Shown: positions 16,717 through 25,683 of the stretch, piece after piece
Layout of the letters: each line of letters begins with the position of its first letter
Position numbering within the stretch: the stretch's first letter is position 1
DNA from: Pseudomonas fluorescens
Lineage (GTDB): Bacteria > Pseudomonadota > Gammaproteobacteria > Pseudomonadales > Pseudomonadaceae
Length of the DNA stretch: 64,000 bases
NCBI RefSeq assembly: GCF_900636825.1
Contig: NZ_LR134318.1
Span: 963,501 to 1,027,500 of the forward strand
Direction of reading: 5' to 3'
Program-made: the position numbers and the translations under genes
Notes under the pieces: generated by a model
Seen by the model: only the letters and a program-made list of their open reading frames with translations
What the model was told of the DNA's origin: nothing
Databases searched by the model: none

Positions 16717-18315
16717 TTAATCGATACTGACGCCCGAGAAAACGTTGCGTCCGAACGGGCTGACTTTGAACCCTTCAACCTTGGCGTTTAAGGGCTGGTT
16801 GACCGTCGAGTGAGCGACAGGCGTGATCGGCACTTGCTGTTTAAGCAACTGCTGAGCCTGTTTATAGAGCATGGTGCGTTGGTCGCGGTCAGTGACGACC
16901 TTGGCCTGTTTGATCAGCTTGTCGTAAGCCGGATCGCACCACATGGAATAGTTGTTGCCGCCGATCGCATCGCAGCTGTACAGCGTACCGAGCCAGTTGT
17001 CCGGATCACCATTGTCACCGGTCCAGCCGATCAGGCTGACGTCATGCTCGCCGTTCTTGGTGCGCTTGATGTATTCGCCCCATTCGTAGCTGACGATCTT
17101 CACTTTCAGGCCGATTTTCGCCCAGTCCGACTGGAGCATTTCAGCCATCAATTTGGCGTTGGGGTTGTACGGACGCTGCACCGGCATCGCCCATAGGGTG
17201 ATCTCGGTGCCTTCTTTCACGCCGGCAGCCTTAAGCAGCTCTTTGGCTTTTTCCGGGTTGTAGGCGGCGTCTTTGATGGTGTCGTCGTAGGACCACTGGG
17301 TCGGCGGCATGGCGTTGACCGCCAGTTGGCCGGCGCCCTGATAAACAGCGTTGAGAATCCCTTGTTTATTGACCGCCATGTCCAGCGCCTGGCGCACTTC
17401 GAGCTGGTCGAACGGCTTGTGGCGGACGTTGTAGGCGATGTAGCCGAGGTTGAAGCCAGGTTTGGTGATCAGTTGCAGTTTCGGATCGTTCTTCAACGCT
17501 TCAACATCCGCCGGACGCGGGTGCAGAGTGATTTGGCACTCATTGGCCTTGAGTTTCTGTACCCGTACCGAGGCGTCGGTATTGATCGCGAAAATCAGGT
17601 TGTCGAGTTTGACGCGGCTCGGATCCCAATATTGTTTATTACCGGTGTAACGAATGTTCGAGTCTTTCTGATAGCTCTTGAACACGTACGGCCCAGTGCC
17701 GATGGGCTTCTGGTTGATGTCGCTCGGCTTGCCGCCGGCCAGCAATTTGTCGGCATATTCAGCGGACAGAATGGACGCGAAGCTCATTGCGATGTTCTGG
17801 ATGAACGCGGCGTCGACGCTGTTGAGCGTGAACTCCACGGTCAGCGGCGCGGTTTTTTCTACCTTGGCAATGTTCTTGTTCAGGCTCATCCCGTTGAAAT
17901 ACGGGAATTCGGTTGGGTAAGCCTTACGGAATGGCTGCTGCGGATCGAGCATGCGGTTAAACGTGAACAGCACGTCGTCGGCGTTGAAGTCGCGTGTAGG
18001 TTCGAAGTAAGGCGTTGTATGAAACTTCACACCTTCACGCAGGTGGAAGGTGTACTTGAGACCATCCTCGGAAATGTCCCACGTGGTGGCCAGGCCCGGA
18101 ACGACGTTGGTCGCGCCTTTTTCGAACTCGACGAGGCGGTTGTACAGCGGCTCAGCGGCGTCGTTATCGGTAGCCGTCGTGTATTGCGCGGTATCGAAAC
18201 CCGCCGGGCTGCCTTCGGAACAGAACACCAGACTCTTGCTGGCGGCGAAACTGGCGGACGATGCGGCCAACAGGCCGGCGCCCAGCAATGCGGAAAAAAC
18301 CAAGGTATGGCGCAT
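16717..18315 (-). CDS. dppA: Dipeptide-binding protein DppA paralogue
   Basis: Periplasmic SBP family 5 protein, 532 aa, with signal peptide MRHTLVFSALLGAGLLAASS...A and mature start near SKSLVFCSEGSPAGFD. The family motif GLKYTFHLREGVKFHTTPYF and the cleft motif GWTGDNGDPDNWLGTLYSC are present. ATG 18315 follows AGAGGGAG. It lies directly upstream of the porin gene with ~175 bp between, including the 16621 palindrome, so the porin may have its own promoter. Confidence 0.9.
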   Translation of the reverse strand: MRHTLVFSALLGAGLLAASSASFAASKSLVFCSEGSPAGFDTAQYTTATDNDAAEPLYNRLVEFEKGATNVVPGLATTWDISEDGLKYTFHLREGVKFHTTPYFEPTRDFNADDVLFTFNRMLDPQQPFRKAYPTEFPYFNGMSLNKNIAKVEKTAPLTVEFTLNSVDAAFIQNIAMSFASILSAEYADKLLAGGKPSDINQKPIGTGPYVFKSYQKDSNIRYTGNKQYWDPSRVKLDNLIFAINTDASVRVQKLKANECQITLHPRPADVEALKNDPKLQLITKPGFNLGYIAYNVRHKPFDQLEVRQALDMAVNKQGILNAVYQGAGQLAVNAMPPTQWSYDDTIKDAAYNPEKAKELLKAAGVKEGTEITLWAMPVQRPYNPNAKLMAEMLQSDWAKIGLKVKIVSYEWGEYIKRTKNGEHDVSLIGWTGDNGDPDNWLGTLYSCDAIGGNNYSMWCDPAYDKLIKQAKVVTDRDQRTMLYKQAQQLLKQQVPITPVAHSTVNQPLNAKVEGFKVSPFGRNVFSGVSID

Positions 18316-18581
18316 GACGCTCCCTCTTTTTTAGTGGTGTTCAATGCCCCGTCGCCTCATCCGGAGATGTCTTGGCGGCAGCATCGAGCTCAATCCAGTA
18401 CGTGCGGCAAACCGGTAGCCCACGCAGAAACTGGTCAGTACCCGACGGTAGGGGCCGCGGTTCTGGCAGTAAATGCGTAAAAGCCTTAAAGCTTGTAGGA
18501 AAAGGCGACGCGTCCTATCCCGCTGCGGTAATCCGCAGTGGAATTGGCTGTAGGCAAATTCCTAATTTCCCGGTAGGTAAA
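18316..18581. other. Gap between two dppA paralogues
   Basis: About 265 bp with no ORF carrying a start signal and no clear promoter; presumably the 5' region of the downstream dppA. Confidence 0.4.
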
Positions 18582-18608
18582 ACAACGGCGACGTCCAGGA
18601 CGTCGCCG
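18582..18608 (-). terminator. Terminator after a dppA paralogue
   Basis: Minus-strand CGGCGACGTC-CTG-GACGTCGCCG, a perfect 10-bp stem, followed by TTGTTTT, 10 nt after the stop codon of the 18619-20244 gene. Confidence 0.8.
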
Positions 18609-18618
18609 CCGCAGTGCC

Positions 18619-20244
18619 TTATTTGCTGACGCTGACGCCGTAGAAGGAATTCAGGCCAAATGGGCTGATCTTGAAATCCTGCACGTTGGCGCGCATGGGT
18701 TGATACACCGTCGAGTGAGCGATAGGTGTCATAGGGACGGCATCTTTGAGGACGTGTTGCGCCTGTTTGTATAGCTCGGTGCGCTTGCCCTGATCAGTGG
18801 TGCGTTTGGCTTCTTTCACCAGACCGTCGAACTTCTTGTCACACCACTTGGAGAAGTTGTTGCCGCTCAGCGAGTCGCAGCCGAACAGAACGTTGAGCCA
18901 GTTGTCCGGATCACCATTGTCACCGCTCCAGCCAATGATCATGGCCTGGTTCTCGCCACCTTTGGAGCGTTTGATGTACTCGCCCCACTCGTAGCTGGTA
19001 ATTTTCACTTTCAAGCCGATCTTGGCCCAGTCGGACTGGAGCATTTCAGCCATCAGTTTGGCGTTCGGGTTATACGGACGCTGAACCGGCATCGCCCACA
19101 GGACGATCTCGGTACCTTCCTTGACGCCGGCTTCCTTGAGCAGCTGTTTGGCTTTCTCAGGATCGTACTTGGCGTCCTTGATGGTGGTGTCGTAGGACCA
19201 CTGGGTCGGTGGCATGGCATTGACGGCCAACTGGCCGGCGCCTTGGTAAACCGAATCGATGATCTGCGGCTTGTTCACCGCCATGTCCAGCGCCTGGCGG
19301 ACACGCAGGTCAGCCAGCGGGTTGGCCTCGTTGCTGCCCTTGACCTTGTCCATCACGTTGTAGGCGATGTAGCCAAGGTTGAAACCGGCCTGATCCGGCA
19401 TCTTCAGCGCTTTGTCTTCTTTCAGCGCTTTCAGATCGGCCGGACGCGGGAACAGGGTGACCTGGCACTCGTTCTTTTTCAGCTTCTGGATACGCACGGA
19501 CGGATCGGTGGTGATGGCGAAGATCAGGTTGTCGATCTTCACGTCTTCAGGCTTCCAGTAATCCTTGTTGCCGGTGTAACGGATGTTGGAATCTTTCTGG
19601 TAGCTCTTGAACACGAACGGGCCAGTGCCGATCGGCTTCTGGTTGATGTCGGCGGCTTTGCCGTCCTTGAGCAGTTGCGCGGCGTATTCGGCGGACTGCA
19701 CGGAGGCGAAGCTCATGGCCATGTTCTGAATGAACGCAGCGTCGACTTCTTTCAGCGTGAACTTGACGGTGTGGTCGTCGACTTTATCGATCTTGGTGAT
19801 GTTGGTATCCATCCCCATGTCGGTGAAGTACGGGAATTCGGTCGGATACGCCTTACGGAACGGGTCGTCCTTGTTGATCATGCGGTTGAAGGTAAACAGC
19901 ACGTCGTCGGCGTTGAACTCACGAGTCGGCTTGAAATACGGGGTGGTGTGGAACTTGACGCCTTCGCGCAGGTGGAAGGTGTAAGTCAGGCCATCGTCGG
20001 AAATGTCCCACTTGGTCGCCAGACCAGGAATCACGGCGGTGCCGCCGCGCTCGAACTGGGTCAGACGGTTGAACATGGTTTCGGCTGAGGCGTCGAAGTC
20101 GGTTCCGGTGGTGTACTGGCCTGGATCAAAACCGGCCGGGCTCCCTTCGGAGCAGAACACCAGGTTAGTCGCAGCGGTGGCGAAAGGTGCGGAGGCTAAC
20201 AAGCCTGCGCCGACTAGAAACGGAATGACCGCGTGTTTAAGCAT
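18619..20244 (-). CDS. dppA: Dipeptide-binding protein DppA paralogue
   Basis: Periplasmic SBP family 5 protein, 541 aa. ATG 20244 is chosen (GAGG 6 nt upstream) to give signal peptide MLKHAVIPFLVGAGLLASA...ATA. It shares GTDFDASAETMFNRLTQFERGGT with the 20505 paralogue, and GWSGDNGDPDNWLNVLFGC in the cleft. A short insert (DKVKGSNEANPLADL) distinguishes it from the other copies. Followed by its own terminator. Confidence 0.9.
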   Translation of the reverse strand: MLKHAVIPFLVGAGLLASAPFATAATNLVFCSEGSPAGFDPGQYTTGTDFDASAETMFNRLTQFERGGTAVIPGLATKWDISDDGLTYTFHLREGVKFHTTPYFKPTREFNADDVLFTFNRMINKDDPFRKAYPTEFPYFTDMGMDTNITKIDKVDDHTVKFTLKEVDAAFIQNMAMSFASVQSAEYAAQLLKDGKAADINQKPIGTGPFVFKSYQKDSNIRYTGNKDYWKPEDVKIDNLIFAITTDPSVRIQKLKKNECQVTLFPRPADLKALKEDKALKMPDQAGFNLGYIAYNVMDKVKGSNEANPLADLRVRQALDMAVNKPQIIDSVYQGAGQLAVNAMPPTQWSYDTTIKDAKYDPEKAKQLLKEAGVKEGTEIVLWAMPVQRPYNPNAKLMAEMLQSDWAKIGLKVKITSYEWGEYIKRSKGGENQAMIIGWSGDNGDPDNWLNVLFGCDSLSGNNFSKWCDKKFDGLVKEAKRTTDQGKRTELYKQAQHVLKDAVPMTPIAHSTVYQPMRANVQDFKISPFGLNSFYGVSVSK

Positions 20245-20504
20245 GTTGGCCTCATGATTTGTTGTCATTTTTTAGTAGTGAGGTACGACCTCGTGAGTCG
20301 TGCCTGCGGATACTTATGCAGGGGCCATACCCATTGCAAGATCCACAGCGGCTAGCAGCCTTAAACCGTGGCACGAACGTACCTTAATGTCGCATCTGTA
20401 TAACTTCTGACGCATTTGACCGTTTGCGGGTGGTTTTTACGGTGCAAATGAGGCCCCAAAACAGTGCGCTGGTCACACCATGCGCGCTGCCTTGGAGCCT
20501 GGTG

Positions 20505-22106
20505 TTACTTATTTATACCGACCCCATAGAAGGGCGTCAGGCCAAACGGACTGATCCGAAAGTCGGTGACTTCTTTGCGCAGCGGCTGAAATACCGTCGA
20601 GTTGGCAATTGGTGTGATGGGCACCTGCTGTTTAAGAATCAGTTGCGCTTGTTGATAGAGTTTGACCCGCTGCTCTCTGTCGGTGGACAGCTTGGCCTGT
20701 TGCACCAGTTTGTCGTAAGCCGGATCACACCATTTTGCGTAGTTGCTGCCTTTCACCGCCGCGCAGCTGTAGAGCACACCGAGCCAGTTGTCCGGGTCGC
20801 CGTTGTCACCGGTCCAGCCATAGATCATGGCGTCATGTTCACCATTTTTGGCGCGCTTGATGTACTCGCCCCACTCATAGCTGACGATGTTGGCCTTGAT
20901 GCCGATTTTGTCCCAATCCTGCTGAATCATCTGCGCCGACATTCGCGCATTCGGGTTCGAAGCGCGCTGCACCGTCATTGCCCAGAGGTTGATGGTTGTA
21001 CCCGGTGCCACCCCCGCTTCTTTAAGTAGCACCCGGGCTTTGACCGGGTCATAAGGGGCATCCTTGATATTCGGGTCATACGACCATTGCGCCGGCGGCA
21101 GGGCGTTGCGTGCCAGCTGGCCGGCACTTTGGTAGACGGCTTTGATGATCGCCGGTTTGTCGATAGCCATGTCCAGCGCCTGCCGTACCTTGAGCTGATC
21201 CAAAGGGGCGTGGGTGGTGTTGTAAGCGAGGAAGCCAAGGTTGAAACCGGCCTGTTTGAGTACTCGCAGGTTGGGGTCTTTTTCCATGACTTCGATGTCG
21301 GCCGGGCGTGGATAGCCGCTGACCTGGCATTCGCCAGTCTTCAACTTCTGCAGGCGCACCGCGGCGTCCGGGGTGATCGAGAAAATCAGGTTATCGATTT
21401 TCACGTCCTCGGGTTTCCAGTAAGCCGGGTTGGCGGTGTAGCGAATCTGCGAGTCTTTCTGGTACCGCTTGAACACGAACGGGCCGGTGCCGATGGGTTT
21501 CTGGTTGAGGTCGGCGGCTTTGCCTTCCTCCAGTAACTGCGCGGCGTATTCGGCCGACTGGACGGAGGCGAAACTCATTGCCAGGTTTTGCACGAATGCG
21601 GCGTCGACGTTGTTGAGGTTGAAGCGCACGGTGTTGTCGTCGAGTTTTTCCACTGATTTGATCGTGGTGTTCAGGCCCATGTCGGTGAAATACGGAGATT
21701 CTGCCGGGTAGGCCTTGCGGAAGGCGTTGTTCGGGTCGAGCAGGCGCTGGAAGGTGAACAGGATGTCGTCGGCGTTGAAGTCGCGGGTTGGTTTGAAGTA
21801 GTCGGTGGTGTGGAATTTCACGCCTTGGCGCAGGTGGAAGGTGTATTGCAGGCCATCCGGGGAGATGTCCCATGTTGTCGCCAGACCGGGTTCGATTTCG
21901 GTGCCGCCGCGTTTGAATTGGGTGAGGCGGTTGAAGACGGTTTCGGCGGAGGCGTCGAAGTCGGTGCCGCAGGTGTATTGGCTGGGGTCGAAGCCGGCGG
22001 GGCTGGCTTCGGAGCAGTAGACCAGGGTTGTGGCGGCGTTTGCGATCGGGGCTATGGCTGTTAGGGCGAGGGAGATCAAGAGCGGTTTTAGGGTGGATCT
22101 TGGCAT
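20505..22106 (-). CDS. dppA: Dipeptide-binding protein DppA paralogue (first of the cluster)
   Basis: Periplasmic SBP family 5 protein, 533 aa. ATG 22106 with GGGGA upstream gives signal peptide MPRSTLKPLLISLALTAIAP...A; the open frame continuing to 22226 lacks a signal and is rejected. Cleft motif GWTGDNGDPDNWLGVLYSC. Codon use is as in its neighbours, so the four copies look like old paralogues. The 260-bp gap behind it holds no gene. Confidence 0.9.
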   Translation of the reverse strand: MPRSTLKPLLISLALTAIAPIANAATTLVYCSEASPAGFDPSQYTCGTDFDASAETVFNRLTQFKRGGTEIEPGLATTWDISPDGLQYTFHLRQGVKFHTTDYFKPTRDFNADDILFTFQRLLDPNNAFRKAYPAESPYFTDMGLNTTIKSVEKLDDNTVRFNLNNVDAAFVQNLAMSFASVQSAEYAAQLLEEGKAADLNQKPIGTGPFVFKRYQKDSQIRYTANPAYWKPEDVKIDNLIFSITPDAAVRLQKLKTGECQVSGYPRPADIEVMEKDPNLRVLKQAGFNLGFLAYNTTHAPLDQLKVRQALDMAIDKPAIIKAVYQSAGQLARNALPPAQWSYDPNIKDAPYDPVKARVLLKEAGVAPGTTINLWAMTVQRASNPNARMSAQMIQQDWDKIGIKANIVSYEWGEYIKRAKNGEHDAMIYGWTGDNGDPDNWLGVLYSCAAVKGSNYAKWCDPAYDKLVQQAKLSTDREQRVKLYQQAQLILKQQVPITPIANSTVFQPLRKEVTDFRISPFGLTPFYGVGINK

Positions 22107-22217
22107 GGGGTCCCCGGGGAATCGGCGGTGGTAATCGTGGAAGAGTAGCTGGGGCGGGGGTGTTGGCGGAAATATCGTTTTTCCTTTTGAAGCGTCTATC
22201 TCGGTATATCCAGCGGT

Positions 22218-22530
22218 TGTGGGCATATCCGTTGCTGCGGTGATGGCTGCTTAGGGTTCCGCCCTTACGGCGGGTCACTTTTGACAAACGCCTCAAAAGT
22301 AACCAAAAACGCTTGCTCCTGCGTGCGGCCCGCTCGCTGGGGCTCGGGGTTCCTTCGCTCCGGGATCGATCCGGGCGCAGCGCCTACGGTTTGCTTCGCT
22401 GCACCTCCTCTCGCTGTGTTTGGCTTCGCCAAACGGTCGCTGCGCTCCCACGCCCGGATCAATCCCTCCACTCAGCCTTCCGAAGTCGCCCGTGGATCAA
22501 GATCAAAAGCTGCAGCCGAGCTTGCGCTCA
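22218..22530 (+). repeat. ~310-bp non-coding repeat, copy 2
   Basis: Direct copy of 6972-7281. The hairpin at 22419-22433 (TTTGGCTTCGCCAAA) sits exactly where copy 1 has TACGACTGCGTCGTA: three of six base pairs have changed on both sides and still pair. Confidence 0.85.
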
Positions 22531-22576
22531 TCCTGCGAGTGGTGCGGCTGCGCCGCGGGCTGCGCGACAAATTCCA

Positions 22577-22671
22577 TGTAGGAGCTGCCAAAGGCTGCGA
22601 TCTTTTGATCTTGCTTCTGGTGTTGGAAGATCAACGTCAAAAGATCGCAGCCTTCGGCAGCTCCTACAGGG
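22577..22671. repeat. REPIN, TGTAGGAGCTGCC type
   Basis: TGTAGGAGCTGCCAAAGGCT and inverted CCTTCGGCAGCTCCTACAG arms with GCGATCTTTTGATC inside, directly following the 310-bp repeat. Confidence 0.9.
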
Positions 22672-22734
22672 GAGGGGTGTTTAAAAGGGTTTTGTAATGG
22701 GTGAACCTTCCCACAAGGTTTTCAGGTTGTCCGT

Positions 22735-22893
22735 CGGACGTCCGCTCTCTAGGCTTGGGTCGTCGCTGGTTGTTCAGCGATCGGGTGTGACCGGCCGGGT
22801 GCCTATGACCGGTTTCTCACCCCGCACAAAGCTGCCACCTCTTCGTCGTGTGAGAAACGGCATAGAGATAGCTCAACTTCATAGGTGAAGCAC
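22735..22893 (+). promoter_or_regulatory. Structured leader of the DUF6124-like gene
   Basis: Contains GCTG-GTTGTT-CAGC and a longer stem GTTTCTCAC (22812-22820)/GTGAGAAAC (22850-22858), extended by two G-C pairs past a bulge. Its 29-nt loop has CACCT (22836-22840), complementary to the AGGTG of the gene's SD (22883-22887). This could allow SD masking. A 63-codon ORF from 22697 crosses it without an RBS and looks non-coding. Confidence 0.4.
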
Positions 22894-23256
22894 ATGAACA
22901 AGCCAGTTCCCGATCTACCCCTCGAATCCATTTCCTTCCTCGAAAACGCCATCCGCGCCGACGATCAGATCAAGAACCGCGAAGCGATCAAGCGCGCGCT
23001 CGATTTCTATCTCACCCCCGAACCGAGTAAACCGCGATCCCCCAGCACAATGTTTCTCGTCCACCCGAACATCGACACCGAAAGCCTGCTCGCGCATGCC
23101 AGTGAATCGCTGGCTTCGGCCGATGTCATGGCGGGTGATTTCGCTGATCAGCTCAGCCGCCCGCAACGCAATACGGCGCTGGCTATTCAGCAAATCATCA
23201 TGCTGGCGGAGCTGGCGGTGAATCGGGCGCTGGATCGGGTTGATCCACGTTCCTGA
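22894..23256 (+). CDS. DUF6124-like small protein, unknown function
   Basis: A 120-aa cytoplasmic protein without signal or membrane segments. ATG 22894 is preferred to GTG 22885 because AGGTG ends 6 nt upstream of it. It has the layout I associate with Pseudomonas DUF6124/DUF3077-type proteins: a Pro-rich N-terminus and an AIKRALDFYL segment, then TESLLAHASESLASADVMAGDFADQL, and a C-terminal RPQRNTALAIQQIIMLAELAVNRALD helix. Such genes are often multicopy in P. fluorescens genomes; the family name is from memory. Function unknown. Confidence 0.65.
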   Translation: MNKPVPDLPLESISFLENAIRADDQIKNREAIKRALDFYLTPEPSKPRSPSTMFLVHPNIDTESLLAHASESLASADVMAGDFADQLSRPQRNTALAIQQIIMLAELAVNRALDRVDPRS

Positions 23257-23281
23257 TTGGTCGAAGCACCGCGTTATCGTT

Positions 23282-23370
23282 CATCGCGGGCAAGCCCGCT
23301 CCCACAGGGTTATATGCAATTTTCAAAACACTGCAGAACTTGTGGGAGCTGGCTTGCCAGCGATGGCGGC
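23282..23370. repeat. REP/REPIN palindrome, CTGTGGGAGC type
   Basis: TCATCGCGGGCAAGCCCGCTCCCACAG and inverted TTGTGGGAGCTGGCTTGCCAGCGATGG arms about 36 nt apart. Confidence 0.85.
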
Positions 23371-23396
23371 AGATCATTCACCGCAAAAATGAGGCA

Positions 23397-23430
23397 CAAA
23401 AAAACCGGCAATCATCCGCTGATTGCCGGT
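23397..23430 (-). terminator. Terminator of the SIMPL-domain gene
   Basis: Minus-strand ACCGGCAATCA/TGATTGCCGGT stem followed by seven T, 20 nt after the stop codon. Confidence 0.92.
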
Positions 23431-23452
23431 CCTTCATTCAGCCAGGCTCAAA

Positions 23453-24169
23453 TCACTGCATCAACACTTCAATCGAGCCATCAGCGGTCATGCTCACTTG
23501 GCTGGTGCCGGCTTCTACTTCAGGTGTCACCGGTGCCGAGTCCATAGCTGCCGCTTTCATCATCATCGGTGCACGCAGGTACGGTTGTGGATAACCGTTG
23601 CTGTTTAGGTTCAGGTTGACGATTTTATAACCCTTGCCGCCCAGTGCATCGGTGGCCAGTTGCGCGCGGGTCTTGAACGCGGTGACGGCTTCTTTGAGCA
23701 ATTGGTCTTCGCTGGCCTTGCGGGTCGGGTCGGCGATGGCGAAGTCCATGCCACCCATCTTCAGGTCGGTCAGCAACTCGCCGGTGAGTTTGGACAGGGC
23801 GGCGAAGTCGGTGCTTTCCAGGCGCAGTTCGGCGCGTTCACGCCAGCCGGTGATTTTCTGGCCTTTGGTGTCGTAGATCGGGTAACTGTTGCGGCTGCCC
23901 GTGCGCAGGGTGATGTCTTTGACTTGTTTGGCCTGGGCGGTTGCCTTGTTCATGGTGGTGCTGATGGCGGCAGCGAGTTTTGCCGGGTCGGTGTTCTGCT
24001 CTTCGGTGTAGAGCGTCACGATCATCTGGTCGCGAGCGACTTCCTGGCTGACTTCGGCGCGCAGGGAAATCTGGTTGTAGTGCAGCTCATCGGCAGCCAG
24101 CGCCGGAAGGCTGGCGACGCTGCCGATGGTCAGGGCGAGAAGGGCGGCGCTGCGGCGAAATGTGTGCAT
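23453..24169 (-). CDS. SIMPL (DUF541) domain periplasmic protein
   Basis: 238 aa with signal peptide MHTFRRSAALLALTIGSVAS...ALA, then a SIMPL/DUF541 domain (BP26/OMP28-like; EVSQEVARDQMIVTLYTEEQ near the start, SYPIYDTKGQKITGWRERAEL in the middle). Family members form periplasmic ring-like oligomers, and a stress role has been suggested for some; the specific job here is unknown. Divergent from roxS; the same neighbour pair is, from memory, found in P. aeruginosa. Confidence 0.85.
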   Translation of the reverse strand: MHTFRRSAALLALTIGSVASLPALAADELHYNQISLRAEVSQEVARDQMIVTLYTEEQNTDPAKLAAAISTTMNKATAQAKQVKDITLRTGSRNSYPIYDTKGQKITGWRERAELRLESTDFAALSKLTGELLTDLKMGGMDFAIADPTRKASEDQLLKEAVTAFKTRAQLATDALGGKGYKIVNLNLNSNGYPQPYLRAPMMMKAAAMDSAPVTPEVEAGTSQVSMTADGSIEVLMQ

Positions 24170-24224
24170 GAAGGCTCCTTGATAAGGGCGCAGAGGGCGC
24201 TGCGTGAACCATCAGACTCTATAA

Positions 24225-24328
24225 AGCAGCTGCAAGTTGCAAGCTTGAAGCTGCAAGTAAAGGCAAGAGCAAGAACTGCGGCGCTTTCGATCCTGCTTGC
24301 CGCTTGAAGCTTGCAACTTGCAACTGCT
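24225..24328. repeat. 27-bp inverted repeat, AGCTGCAAGTTGCAAGCTTGAAG type
   Basis: Left arm 24225-24251 and right arm 24302-24328 are reverse complements except for two positions, separated by 50 nt. The element sits in the shared upstream region of the SIMPL gene and roxS. Confidence 0.8.
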
Positions 24329-24420
24329 CTCCTGTGGTCGTTTGCCGCACTTTCGCCTCTGAACCCCGCGCCTTGGTTATACTCCCTGCGATCCGCCTGG
24401 AGCGCTCATCAGGAGAGCTC

Positions 24421-25683
24421 ATGCTCGCCCCCGTACAACTGACTTCCGCGACTCGCCAGAACCTCTGGCGGTTGACCTTCATCCGCACCCTGGTGCTCGC
24501 CGCGCAGGCTGGCTCCGTCGGCCTGGCCTACTGGCTGCAATTGTTGCCGTTGCCGTGGGTGCAACTGGCGATGACCCTGGGCTGCTCGACGCTGCTCTGC
24601 GTGTTCACCGCGGTGCGTTTGCGCACTTCGTGGCCGGTGACCGAGCTTGAATACGCGCTGCAACTGGCCTGCGATCTGGTGATTCACAGTGCCTTGCTGT
24701 ATTTCTCCGGCGGTTCGACCAACCCGTTCGTTTCCTATTATCTGGTGCCGTTGACCATCGCCGCGGTGACGCTGCCATGGCGCTATTCAGTGATCCTCTC
24801 GGGTATTGCGCTGGCGCTGTACACGGTGATGCTGACGCGCTTTTATCCGCTGGAAACCTTGCCGGTCGCCCGCGAAAACCTGCAGATTTATGGCATGTGG
24901 CTGAGCTTCGCGCTGGCCGCCGCGGTGATCACGTTCTTCGCCGCGCGGATGGCCGAAGAACTGCGCCGGCAAGAAGAATTGCGCGCGATTCGCCGCGAAG
25001 AAGGCCTGCGGGATCAGCAATTGCTGGCCGTCGCCACCCAAGCCGCCGGTGCCGCGCATGAGTTGGGTACGCCGTTGGCGACCATGAGTGTGCTGCTCAA
25101 AGAGATGCAGCAGGATCATCCCGACCCGCTCCTGCAAGACGATCTGAAAGTGCTGCAGGATCAGGTCAAGTTGTGCAAGGAAACGCTGCAACAGCTGGTG
25201 CGCGCGGCCGAAGCCAATCGGCGTCTGGCGGTGGAAATGCAGGATGTCACCGACTGGCTCGACGAAGCGCTGAACCGCTGGCACCTGATGCGCCCTGAGG
25301 CCAGTTACCGCTTCCAGCGTCTCGGCCAGGGCACTGTGCCGCGCATGGCGCCGCCGCCGGATCTGACCCAGGCGTTGCTCAATCTGCTCAACAACGCCGC
25401 CGACGCCTGCCCGGAAAACCTTCAGGTCACGCTCGATTGGGACGCGGAAACCCTGACCATCAGCATTCGTGACCACGGCGCCGGTGTGCCGCTGGCCATC
25501 GCCGAGCAGATCGGCAAACCGTTCTTTACCACCAAGGGCAAAGGTTTCGGCCTGGGCCTGTTTTTGAGCAAGGCCAGCGTGACACGCGCCGGCGGCTCAG
25601 TGAAACTCTATAGTCATGAGGAAGGCGGCACGCTCACCGAGCTGCGCCTGCCCCATGGCGCCCGAGGAGACCAACATGAGTGA
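24421..25683 (+). CDS. roxS: Redox-sensing histidine kinase RoxS (RegB/PrrB family)
   Basis: Membrane kinase of 420 aa that senses respiratory/quinone state. About six transmembrane segments occupy residues 15-175, with the quinone-site heptapeptide GGSTNPF at 97-103. The phospho-acceptor H213 lies in AAHELGTPL. The ATPase domain has NLLNNAADAC, DHGAG and FFTTKGKGFGLGLFL. ATG 24421 follows GGAGAG; the frame is open upstream to 24304, but those residues come from the 24302 repeat. Overlaps roxR by 8 nt. Confidence 0.92.
   Translation: MLAPVQLTSATRQNLWRLTFIRTLVLAAQAGSVGLAYWLQLLPLPWVQLAMTLGCSTLLCVFTAVRLRTSWPVTELEYALQLACDLVIHSALLYFSGGSTNPFVSYYLVPLTIAAVTLPWRYSVILSGIALALYTVMLTRFYPLETLPVARENLQIYGMWLSFALAAAVITFFAARMAEELRRQEELRAIRREEGLRDQQLLAVATQAAGAAHELGTPLATMSVLLKEMQQDHPDPLLQDDLKVLQDQVKLCKETLQQLVRAAEANRRLAVEMQDVTDWLDEALNRWHLMRPEASYRFQRLGQGTVPRMAPPPDLTQALLNLLNNAADACPENLQVTLDWDAETLTISIRDHGAGVPLAIAEQIGKPFFTTKGKGFGLGLFLSKASVTRAGGSVKLYSHEEGGTLTELRLPHGARGDQHE

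Noticed and set aside
20361..20385. TGGCACG-like match to a sigma-54 -24 element
   Set aside because: The -12 part lacks GC at the required spacing and the strand points away from the nearest gene.
22697..22888. 63-codon ORF before the DUF6124-like gene
   Set aside because: No ribosome site, basic low-information sequence, and it coincides with hairpins; better read as leader RNA.
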